From assembly GCA_001414485.1 (NCBI GenBank), contig LLEY01000006.1:310001-374000 (forward strand): 64,000 nucleotides of DNA, in the 5' to 3' direction. Origin of the DNA: Calycina herbarum. Lineage: Eukaryota; Ascomycota; Leotiomycetes; Helotiales; Pezizellaceae. The notes beneath the pieces are model-generated. The model was not told where the DNA came from. It worked only from the letters and a program-made list of their open reading frames with translations, and ran no database searches. The translations under genes were made by a program, and so were the position numbers. This document shows, piece after piece, positions 24,602 through 33,846 of this stretch. Position 1 is the first letter of the stretch, and the number at the start of each line of letters is the position of its first letter.

Positions 24602-25558
24602 TTAGATCCATTCGGACCCTTTCATCACTCGTAGCACTGGTATCTTCTGTCCAGATCTCTCGGGATTATCCAAAAGCTCCTTCCAAAGCTCTTCCATCTC
24701 AATCTGAATAACTTCCAACTGCCTCGCAGTTGAATTGTCATCGACATCAGCCTCCACAATATCCTCAGTAGTTGAATCCCATAAAAACACCTCTTCCAAA
24801 CCCTTCAACGGCAACAAAGCCCTAAAAAAGTTCTTCATTATTGGAAGCCAGGATTCACCAGCCTTCCAACTTCTTAATTTCAAAAGGAACCCCATCCTTT
24901 TAACCTTTTCTATTTCTTCGGGAGCATATCTCCACCGTCTTGTCACAAGAAGTTCGTCCTCCAAAAATAGTACATCTCTCGAGAAATTAATCCAGATTCT
25001 CTTTTCCGCAAAACCAAAAGCCGCCCATTTTTGAGCAGTTTTGAGTTCAGGTCTTCCATGTTTCCCAGCAAAAGCAAGTTCATAACCTTCTCGCAGCGCC
25101 ACATCTCGACTTTCCCGGTTCACAAGTAAGGCGGGAGGACCAAGTGGTAAACCTGCTTTTTCATGGGGCATTGTTCCGAGGCTCATACCATCGGTACAGG
25201 ATCCGATATTGAGAGTCAATAATTCAGAGGGTCCTCCAATTTCTATGTAGTTGAAAGAAATTGATACCAATTCTCCGTCACCGCGGTAGAAACAGCCGTA
25301 GATGCGGGGCTTGTTTTTGAGGTGGATTTGGAGGTTGAGAAGTCGAGGTCCTGGAAGAGTGTAAGACCATATTTGATTTCTGATTTCCAAAGGGAGCTTG
25401 GGGAAGAATTTGAAGGTTCGAATTTTGATGGGTCTTGTTTTATCGACGAGCACTTTGGGCTGGGCTGGGAAGTAGGAGGTGGATTTTGTGCAGCTGCGTT
25501 TGGAGCGGGACTGTAGAGAAGTGATTCCCTGGTTTTCGGATGCGGGTTGGGATTTCAT
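24602..25558 (-). CDS. 2EXR domain (F-box-like) protein, 318 aa
   Basis: Single-exon ORF. Residues of about 48-75 read RTFKFFPKLPLEIRNQIWSY, the defining FxxFPxLPxEIRxxIW motif of fungal 2EXR proteins. NFSRDVLFLEDELL further on also fits the family. These proteins are numerous in Pezizomycotina and resemble F-box adaptors, but their role is unknown. No signal peptide or membrane segment. The C-terminal third is acidic. The stop codon lies 22 bp from the stop of the convergent adenylating enzyme gene, so their 3' untranslated regions must overlap. Confidence 0.85.
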   Translation of the reverse strand: MKSQPASENQGITSLQSRSKRSCTKSTSYFPAQPKVLVDKTRPIKIRTFKFFPKLPLEIRNQIWSYTLPGPRLLNLQIHLKNKPRIYGCFYRGDGELVSISFNYIEIGGPSELLTLNIGSCTDGMSLGTMPHEKAGLPLGPPALLVNRESRDVALREGYELAFAGKHGRPELKTAQKWAAFGFAEKRIWINFSRDVLFLEDELLVTRRWRYAPEEIEKVKRMGFLLKLRSWKAGESWLPIMKNFFRALLPLKGLEEVFLWDSTTEDIVEADVDDNSTARQLEVIQIEMEELWKELLDNPERSGQKIPVLRVMKGSEWI

Positions 25559-25708
25559 GATGTTCGTTCTGATGCAGCTCTCTTCTTCTCCAAAATTATG
25601 GGTTGTTTATTAGGTCTTTAGGGCATAAATTCTGTGTGAAGTGGCGAATTGAGGGGTTGGCTCTGCGGCACAGCTGCATGCTTGACTCACATCTCTGGCC
25701 TGATACTA

Positions 25709-25797
25709 CTCTCCCCCCGCTAAACAAAACGTAAGCCACGGCCGCTGTGCCATACTAAATGTCTGTGCACTCTACGTTTTGTTTAGGGGGGGGAGAG
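25709..25797. mobile_element. 89-bp MITE with C-rich ends (copy A)
   Basis: Ends are CTCTCCCCCC.CTAAACAAAACGTA and its mirror, flanked by TA at 25707-25708 and 25798-25799. The core contains ATACTAAATGTCTGTGCAC, which resembles the core of copy D at 26518. No coding capacity; it would have depended on a Tc1/mariner-type transposase. Confidence 0.75.
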
Positions 25798-25799
25798 TA

Positions 25800-26007
25800 C
25801 TCTCCCCCCCCTTAATTGTCTGTAATGACCCACTTTACAGGTCCTGTGTAATGTCAAAGCGCCGAGCCAATAAGAAGAGTTGAACATTAAAAAATAGAAT
25901 GATAAAGAAGCTTCTATTGGCCAAACACCCTGACATTACCAGGCCTTTACACAGCCTCCCCCAGATCTGCAAAGTGGGTCATTACATTTTATTTAGGGGG
26001 GGGAGAG
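25800..26007. mobile_element. 208-bp MITE with C-rich ends (copy B), abutting copy A
   Basis: Terminal repeats of about 36 bp: CTCTCCCCCCCC, a variable AT-rich linker, then TGTAATGACCCACTTT on the left, with the mirror image on the right. The TA at 25798-25799 is shared with copy A and the other TA is at 26008-26009. Its ends match copy A only for the first 12 bases, so it is a related but distinct subfamily. Confidence 0.75.
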
Positions 26008-26009
26008 TA

Positions 26010-26030
26010 CAATGTAATTAGGGGGGGGAG
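26010..26030. repeat. Orphan MITE end
   Basis: CAATGTAATTAGGGGGGGGAG followed by TA matches the right end of copy D (26582-26605). The matching left end is not present, so this is a truncated copy that copies A and B probably landed in or beside. Confidence 0.55.
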
Positions 26031-26184
26031 TAAGCAAAACAGCAACCGAGAATTAATCAAAACTTGTATCCTTCAAGTTTAATCCCTTCGTAGGCATTAC
26101 TGGATTTTCAGGTGCACTAGTCGGAGCTATATCGGCAACAACTACCGGATCACTTCGCTTACTATATTCCGCACGCAAAAATGC

Positions 26185-26189
26185 AAAAA
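26185..26189 (-). terminator. Probable RNA polymerase III terminator of the tRNA gene
   Basis: A run of five T on the minus strand, about 25 nt beyond the tRNA 3' end, with a second T5 at 26177-26181. Confidence 0.6.
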
Positions 26190-26214
26190 GGAAAGGACAA
26201 AGAGTGAATTTGAG

Positions 26215-26337
26215 TGACCAACGCAGGGATCGAACCTTTTCCAGATTTAGTAACGGGTTGAAGAGCTCAGATTAATTATTATTTACCTGCAATCTCTTGA
26301 TTCGTAGTCAAGCGCCTTGCCATTGGGCCAGCCGGCC
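26215..26337 (-). tRNA. tRNA-Arg (anticodon ACG) with a 51-nt interruption in the T-arm
   Basis: The minus strand gives an acceptor stem GGCCGGC pairing with GTTGGTC, a D-arm with a perfect A box (TGGCCCAATGG), the anticodon arm CTTGA-CTACGAA-TCAAG with ACG, and a variable loop. The T-arm is interrupted after GCAG at 26286-26236 and resumes GTTCGATCCCTGC. Without the 51 nt the T-arm is GCAGGTTCGATCCCTGC with a perfect 5-bp stem, and the mature tRNA is 72 nt. There is no intron at the canonical position after base 37. The B box GGTTCGATCC is intact in the DNA because the last base of the insert supplies its first G. It is either a functional tRNA with a non-canonical intron or a tRNA gene inactivated by insertion. 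Confidence 0.85.
26236..26286 (-). other. Spliceosomal-looking intron or insertion inside the tRNA T-arm
   Basis: On the minus strand the insert begins GTAAATAAT, has ACTAAAT about 15 nt before its end and finishes AAAAG. It thus has a GT donor, a branch-site-like motif and an AG acceptor, and its length is ordinary for introns here. The sequence AGGT occurs at both junctions (GC-AGGT-AAAT and GAAA-AGGT-TCG), so it also reads as a 47-bp insert with a 4-bp target duplication. Confidence 0.7.
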
Positions 26338-28532
26338 GTATCAGTTTTGATTTGTTGACTGAAGCTTCACTATTTAAAATTATACAGCTCTTTTGCTGAG
26401 AGGGAACTTGGTACCCACCTGCCTCTGCCAATATAATACGCGAAAATGTTTAGTCGTAGAACTTCAGCTTGTGTTAAATATGATATCGTTCAAAAACATT
26501 GGAATTCAAACGCTGTACTATCCCCCCCTAATTACATTGTATGCGCACGGTCGTTTTAGTATGGCAAATGTCTGTGCACCGTACAATGTAATTAGGGGGG
26601 GATAGTACGGAAGAGACTTGGTACATGGTACGCCTGACAAGGTAACCGCGGATTGGTTCGGTTGTCCAACTGTGGCACAGCACTGGTGCGATGCTCTAAT
26701 ATGGAACATGGCCCTTGACTTAAAAGTAACAGGAATTCACCCTATACATCAGAATTTCAAAGTCTGAAATGCTTCTTCCACGAGTCGTTTGCGTTGATTT
26801 CACAAGCTCATTCGCGATATGAGAAACGTTACCGGGGTTATCTTTTAAATAAAGGCCAAGGATTACAGCTACGGACCTGGGTTTCTGGTTAACTTTCATT
26901 CCGGTCTGGATTGCCTTCTTGGGTTTTTCGCGCCCTCTTTCGTGTCAAGATAGGATTTGATTGGCTAATTTTGCTGCCACCTCTCACCAGATTGCAGAAA
27001 ATATTAGTACTTATATGTTGTGCTTTGATGAATCCACTTTTGTTGTTTGAAAACATGGAGAATACTCCATTGTGAGTTAGAATTCCTCCACTTGCATTGC
27101 TGATACGGTAGCCAACGTTGATGGGCCTGTCGTTCTTCGAAAACTTAGAACCAAGTCTAGATTGCTTACATACGATAAGGGAAATATACTAGCTATTGGA
27201 ACACTCAATTGCCAAGGAAAGTGTAGTTTTATTAAATAGATAAAAAAACTCTTGCGATACTACTTGAAAGTCACACTCGGTTAGCACCCCACTGTCTTTT
27301 TTCGGTCGTGTTGCGCCTTTGAAAGGTAACTCGGACAGGCGGGAACAAGAACAGAACGTAGGTCTTAAGACTTGTACTCCATAACCACACCAAAATTCTC
27401 CGAAATTGTAACACGATGATGCAGCTAAACGCCCATGCCCCAAAACCTCCCGCGTTGAACTTTGATGGGATGACCTGACTTGGAATATAATTATTAGACT
27501 ATTCAGTACAACAGGAATAAACAAACAAGTCGTTAAAACAGATTTATGATAAATTTGTTCTGGTACGCATATAATTCTTGGTTCTACAACACGTGTTAGG
27601 GCTTTATTGTTTAAATTACTTTCACAGACTTATGCAGGAAGTTCTTCCTCGATGTACAAAGCCAGGATGATGATTTATGTTTCGGGTCACCCAAGGAACA
27701 CAGGTACGGTTAGCGAACCGAACTACGTTCAATTGGCGCTTTTGTCTTTGGGCAATCCCCTTTATGCCAACCAACATCTTGCCATCAAAGATGCATTTTC
27801 TCCATGTATAGTTCAAAAATACTCGCTGACCCTAATTTCCAGGCACTTCCTAAAGCACAATCGCACTCAATGTGAATTTCAGCTCATCTATCGTAATTAC
27901 TTTGTATGTACGACTCGTAAAAATTCTTCCACAACCGTAGCACCTGTTACAGCCTACCGCGAGCAAGTCAAGTCGCATTTTGTGTAAACTTCGAGTACTT
28001 GCATTCTCGCAGGTTCCTCAAATCACTCATTATTCTCGCTCACGATAATGATGTTGCAGAAGAAAGTGGTGGAGGAAATGTCCTTTTCGCTGGGCCATAC
28101 TCTTGAAAACCCATTGGTTGCAGTGAGAAGTTTTTACACATGCGGTGGAAAGCCTAGTATTGATTAACGCGCACGAAAACGGAACACAAAGAAGGGGAAT
28201 TTACCGTATAAGCAGTTCATCGTTATTTCGATCTCTTGGTTGTGTTCGATATTCTCGTAATTATGCTGTGGCTAGCGAGATGGGACGAAGAGTGATCATA
28301 TGGTGGTCGGCAACGATGCAAAGCCCCACTCCTTTGTATACTATATGATCCAACCAATCGGTTCCCCCATTCATGATTCGCTGCTGGTTTTCACGTCGGA
28401 GTTCACTCTAATCTGCCTCCAGGATCCCTTCGCCAAAATGTAACATGAATTGCCTATATATTGATGTTCGCCCTCAGTCATTAAGTCAACAAATTCAAAC
28501 ATCACTTCGACAATACACCTCTACTTCCCACA
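26338..28532. other. Intergenic with one MITE, otherwise featureless
   Basis: About 2.2 kb between the tRNA and the secreted-protein gene. Apart from the MITE at 26518-26605 only short unconvincing ORFs are present. The last 90 bases, containing CT-rich and CAA-rich stretches, are the presumed leader of the next gene. Confidence 0.5.
26518..26605. mobile_element. 88-bp MITE with perfect 24-bp terminal repeats (copy D)
   Basis: Starts CTATCCCCCCCTAATTACAT and ends in the exact mirror image, with TA at 26516-26517 and 26606-26607. The inner part GCGCACGG...CTGTGCACCG is also inverted, so most of the element can fold into one hairpin. Confidence 0.85.
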
Positions 28533-31300
28533 ATGGCGAAGGCCCGACTCGTCCTATTGGCACTTGCTGCTCGAGTTGCAGCCGAATCCCACATAGCACC
28601 TTTAGTCGGGATCCGCCCCCCAGATCCAATTCCGATCCAAACAGTCGGAATACCAGAACTTGAGCCAGAGCTTTCCGACGACGCCCACTATGGGCCGGCG
28701 CCGCAACCGGTGATTCCTGCATATTCATTCGCAGTCCAACCAGCCAGAGCACCGGAACTTGCCGACGATAGATGTGCAAATGTTCTAAAGTGTATAAGCA
28801 GATTCCCGGTGAAGGATGATGATCCCTCAGGGCCACCATCTCTCATTCCCGGTAAGTGTTAATTAGGCTCCTCCACCATGCTCTCTTGTCAATATCTTCT
28901 CCCGATCGATAGCTGACAAACAAACAGGTGTCCCCATTGATCCAACAAGAACTGCTGGACCGAACGATCCAAACTGCCGTAGGTATTCTCCGATTTTTTC
29001 CAGCCTTTCAGGTTGATTAAGGAGGGTTGTGAACCTTGACCTGTTTCCTTCTCGGATTTCCTCTCCTCCTTTCAATCACCTGTTTCCGCCTCGGACATAC
29101 TTCTAGAGATGGAAATACTGACTCAAAAACCCTCCATAGCTTCCGGGCGTTGCATCATTGTCGACCCAACGGAGCTTTGTGACGGTTCTCTTCCACATTG
29201 CCTACCCATATCAAATATCAAACCACCTTATCTCCCATGCGCTAAGAAAAATCCAAAATGCCCCAATCATGGCATACTTTTGGATCCTGAATCCTCATGT
29301 CACTTACTCGATTCGGTACTCAACTTGTTTCTTTGTTTTCCTTCTTGGAGTTCTGGAAATCCCCTCCACTGTCTTACAAGAAACATATTTGCTAACAGCT
29401 TGATAGAACTGTCCACCGGGTGGCGTTGTCGTCCCAACTCTTCCTTGCAAGAAAGGTTCGGTCGATTGCAGTAAACTGCGTCCTTGGATTACTCCTGGTG
29501 GTGACATCACCAACAGACCAAAGTGGCCACCTGTTCATGACGAACCCGACCACCCACTCAATCCTGACACACCCATCCCCGGTATCGAATTCGACCCTAC
29601 AAACCTATGCAGTCCAAAAACGCTTGCTTGCAGAGACCCGGAGCACGGTGTTGTGGTTGATCTAGATAGTAAATGTGATGCAAGAAAGCCTGGTTGTATC
29701 TCTTTTGATAACCTTCATGATCCAATATTAACACCCGATGACCCTAAATGTAAGCCACGAGCGATCCGTTGCGCTATCGTCAATATGCACGCATGTCATC
29801 CAAACGACCCTCAAGCCCCGCCGGGGTGCATCAAAGTATACCCTACCTCAAACACTCGACTTCTGCTTTCTGCTAATTTTCGTTTAGACCGACCCTATTC
29901 CTTGTATCATTGGACAAGAGGGTTGTCACTCGGGTTTGAAGCTCCCAGACCCGGTCCAGCCATGTGTACCTAAGAGTCTCGGATGCGGAGAAAACGGGTT
30001 TATAGTCGTCGTGCCCCCTCTTGTTCACCATACAGAGCCACCAATCCCTTCAGGGACTCCAGCACTGGTTATAGATCCTAAAGGTCAGTCTCGCTTATCT
30101 CTCAACCTGGTCACCTGGTCAGCTTTGTGGGATCCTGAGTCCCCAAGCTCAGCCGATTTCCGAAACATAAATATCCTGTGCTATGGAAATTTTGTTATTT
30201 GCCCAGAAGGTTCTGAATCACTAACAAGTTTACTCCAGGTCCATTCACATGTGCTATGATTGCTGTCAAGCCTCAACTTAAAATACCAGCCAAACCCGCT
30301 TCCACAGTCATTGTTCGCGAGTCTGTTAAGGTTACAGTCACCACAACAAGAATTTATACACCTGCGGCACAAGTCACTACCGCTTACGAGACGGTAACCA
30401 CAACGACGACTTCTACAGTCGCTGCCCAAATAAGTACCAAGACGGTAATTTCGACGACAACTTCTACACTTGCCGCCCAAATAAGTACTAAGACAGTAAC
30501 TACAACGTCAACTTCAACAGCTGCGGCACAAGTAGTGACCCAAACAAGTACCCAAACAGTAACGAAGACAACAACTACAACGTCAACTTCAACAGCTGCG
30601 GCACAAGTAGTGACCCAAACAAGTACCCAAACAGTAACGAAGACAACAACTTCCATTCCTGCTGCACAGACCAGTATCGAAACCGTAACCAAGACGACAT
30701 GTCCAGTTACAGCCGAAGCATCACCCAAAGCAACTGAAGCCCCAAAGCCAGTGGAACCTGTCAAACCAAAAACCAAGTATCCTTGCTCCCCCGATGAAGC
30801 CAACCCATGTAAAGATACTCTAGTAACAGGTTGGACTCCATTCTTTGTGCAATGGTCTCATAATCCACATTGGTAAGTTAGATCACACAAGTTTATCATA
30901 TTTCTAACCTCCTCATAGGGGACCTCCCAACCCATTCGTAACTTCTATTAATTACGATGTTGATACAATCATGCAAGTCACAGATGACCGTCTGAAAGTC
31001 GAGGTCTTCGACATCAGTTTAGACGGTGTGATGCTTGGGAAAACTAGTCCTGTCGCGCAAAATTGGTATGAGCAATGTGGAACCGACGCAGAAGGATGCA
31101 TGGCCCGAGGATATAGCCAAGGATACTTCAATATTCCCAAAGGTATGTGATCTTTTGACGACGTGATTGTTCCGAGGATGGCGCTAACAGCAACAGGACA
31201 TCATACTCTCACAATTTCCTGGAACACAGGCTTGTTTGGACAGCCAAACGATGGACCTGGAGCTGGTCAATACCGCTTTTTTAAGGCCTGCACTTGTTAG
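28533..31300 (+). CDS. Secreted Cys-rich, Thr-rich (mucin-like) glycoprotein, 721 aa
   Basis: Eight exons: 28533-28851, 28928-28978, 29107-29315, 29407-29835, 29888-30083, 30239-30872, 30919-31142 and 31197-31300. All introns have GT...AG ends and phases agree. The N-terminus MAKARLVLLALAARVAAESH is a signal peptide. Residues of about 90-400 are Cys/Pro-rich with irregular repeats of the type C-x-P-x-x-C and CxPKTLACRDPE. Residues of about 415-565 are an O-glycosylation-type Thr/Ser/Ala tract with TVTTT and AAQ repeats. A final 125-residue domain (WTPFFVQWSHNPHWGPPNPF to the C-terminal FFKACTC) looks globular. No GPI signal is seen. The likely role is a cell-wall or extracellular matrix protein; the exact function is unknown. 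It lies next to plant-polysaccharide-degrading genes. Confidence 0.85.
30499..30648 (+). repeat. Two exact 75-bp tandem repeats within the Thr-rich tract
   Basis: Copies 30499-30573 and 30574-30648 are identical by eye. Each encodes 25 residues of the type TSTSTAAAQVVTQTSTQTV. The length is a multiple of three, so copy number can change without breaking the frame. Confidence 0.85.
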
Positions 31301-31871
31301 GTGGATCATCAACAAGTAGGGGATTGCCTGCAAACATGCTTATGATGTCTTTGCGACTCCAAGGCTTCTTAAAATCTTACTCTGAACTTGGGCCTTATCC
31401 TCGTTGAGACTTCGATGGAGGTTATTGGTTTGGCTTTGTAGTAATACTGAACAAGCAACGACCTCTTACTGAAATCCATATTGGAGCAGGAATGTCGCGG
31501 AATGATGGATACGGGATGAGTTTTCTTTCTTTCTGCTGAGTTTCTCACTGTCAAACACTGTCATTACAAGTTGAAAATTAAACCGGAAAAGAGCGTAATA
31601 GTTTCGACTAAATCAAATTTTTTACTGGGAGGTGCGGACATTGCTGAACGGGTTGATTGAGTTCCAATTGCTATCATTTTCTTGGTGTTGGTGATGAAGT
31701 GACGTATGCCGTCGCTTGCACTAAGCGAGGGGGGGATGGAGGTCAACGAGGGTTTCGGCCGGCCACCGATCAGACAACCTCACAAAGGAGTGGAAAATAG
31801 AGCTCTAATTTGATTACCTAAAATTAAGGTTGCCATGAAAAGTGAGTGGCACCCAAGCCCAATTCAAAAGC
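31301..31871. other. Intergenic between convergent genes
   Basis: 571 bases with no convincing ORF, repeat or RNA gene. Contains the 3' flanks of both neighbours. Confidence 0.5.
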
Positions 31872-33018
31872 CTAGGCGCTCCATACTGCCGGTCCTGGTG
31901 GTTGATACTTCATCGCATCATCCTGTACGCAATTCGTTAGCAATCTACTGATCAGTTTTCTTTGATAATTGGGAGGGAGTAGCTCTCACCCAGGTCAAAC
32001 TAGTATTATAAGGATCAAATAAAAACCCAGGAGCACCCCTCTTATACTCTCCAGGGAACTCGACCAATGGTTCCGGAGTCCCAGTCGCCCCATCTGTGAT
32101 CAATAAGTGAGCACAACTAACAAAAAACTGTGGACCGCCACCAACAGCCTCATCATACTTGACTCCATGGAGACCAATATGTTCGACACGGAAGAGATAT
32201 TCGCCGTTCGGAAGGGACTTGGGAATCATGAATTCTACCGCGATACTGTCTGTTTTATCCTGAGTATTGACATTGAAGGAGAGGGAAGTAGAGCTGTGGT
32301 TACCGGTATTTTCCCATCTGACTTTGAGAACCGTCGTGGCTCCTCCAGCTTGTGGAGTATATTCGATTGCTTTTATTTTGTCTTGGGAAATTTTGAACCA
32401 CTCCAATGGATTAGCAAAAGAGTGTACTTTACCAAGTAATAGAACAAACTCACCACTTTTCCAGACGCATCCCATGATGCAGCAGTGGTTCCAGTAGGTA
32501 CCTTTGCCATGTACGCCAGCAATGGCCCTTGATGGACGATGCTTCCCGCAGTGTTGAAACCAATCTTAGCTCCGGCTTTTATGGGTAGAGACTGGATTCC
32601 CGGCTTTGGTGTTGCTCCGCCACGGTTACAGCGAAGTCTATCTGTATCCATGTCCCCTAGGCCTACGTACCTATGAAAATCGGTTAGTATTCGTGTCCTC
32701 GGCTCTAGAGAGAGATTAACGATACATGGGATCAATTTGGTGAGCATAAGGATTGGTAGTATTGGTAGCTACTTCTCGCATGTATTGCCAGGTCGCAGCT
32801 TGGCTTCCGCTGCCAAAGATACGATTGAAATTGTACTAAAATTTAGATTAATATTACTCCAGAGATGATTTTGGGGTAAGTTTGTCTGATGTAAGAGAAT
32901 TGAAGGCTGAATTGAGACATCTTAAGGGATTCGAGTCATTCGACTGAAAAAAAAAAGATCTTACATGACCGTGTGCAACTCCAAGAAGCGCGAGAAATGG
33001 CATGATATCAACCTTCAT
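31872..33018 (-). CDS. AA9 (GH61) lytic polysaccharide monooxygenase, 279 aa
   Basis: Five exons: 32965-33018, 32721-32835, 32454-32662, 31990-32400 and 31872-31922. The model is in frame throughout. Exon 1 encodes MKVDIMPFLALLGVAHGH, a short signal peptide whose cleavage after Ala leaves the N-terminal His that AA9 enzymes use in the copper histidine brace. The second copper His is in SIVHQGPLLAYMAKVP. SWDASGKVWFKISQD, FRVEHIGLHG and QFFVSCAHL are further family landmarks, and the C-terminus PPGPAVW is typical. Secreted, copper-dependent; family members oxidatively cleave cellulose or hemicellulose. Two residues are odd: the usual axial Tyr (QFYxxC) is Phe, and the following Gln (CAQ) is His. 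No cellulose-binding module. The third exon uses acceptor TACGTAG, chosen because the earlier AG gives a stop. Confidence 0.88.
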
Positions 33019-33846
33019 ATTGACGTATTGAAACTGTCTGATATTCTTTCAAAGTAGGAACAAATTTGACGTGAGTTCCCCCCAATTGAAATGACTAAAT
33101 GCGGCTCGCGGTGCACTTATGCGTTCCTTCAACTCATATTTGGCATCCCAGCCGGGTCCTACTGCCAATTTCTAGCATCATATATTGTCATCTCTTTACG
33201 GGATACCACTTTCAAAAAGAACCAATCATCTCCGCTCTCCCAAATTACAAGATTGAAGTGGAAAATATGCTCCAATGCAAGTTTCTTTTGACGTATTCTC
33301 GTACAATCTCTAAGTTCCGCGTTTGAACCAATAGCCGGAGTTACAATACGGACTGCAGTAAATACCACACTTCTACCAAAAGTCGGAAAACTGTGGTACA
33401 AGTGGTATATGAAGAAGTATGTCTCTGCTTTTCTACTTGATGGAGGGGTGGAACGCACAATTGAAGGATTTATGCTAAAATGTCACGATACCAAGTTCCA
33501 ACCGCATCATTGGTCCTTGAAATTATGTCGCAACGTACTCTTAGTAACGTAGTATATTGTTTAACCCCACAAATTGCCCGGAAATTTTCGGCCGCTTGCC
33601 GAGGACGTATATTGAACGGAGACAGTCAGTCCGCGATGTCCATATTGTAGCAAGTCCTAGAATATTCATTGAGGGAGTTTAACTGATAACATGTAGACAG
33701 GATTCTTCCTAGTATGGCTAATAGAAGCTGGAAGCAGAGCTCAGAAGTCCGATGCGACGACGAGAGGGAATTTTAAGAAATAAAGCTATGTCCGGGGACC
33801 AAGTTCACCCTTTCCTTGTCAAAAAAATTATAAGAATTACTCGAAA
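33019..33846. other. Intergenic
   Basis: 828 bases holding the AA9 promoter and the 3' flank of the GH6 pseudogene. No convincing ORF or repeat. Confidence 0.5.

Noticed and set aside
30384..30803. Valine-rich 139-codon minus-strand ORF
   Set aside because: It is the antisense of the Thr-rich repeats of the secreted protein; the apparent membrane character comes from reverse-complemented Thr codons.
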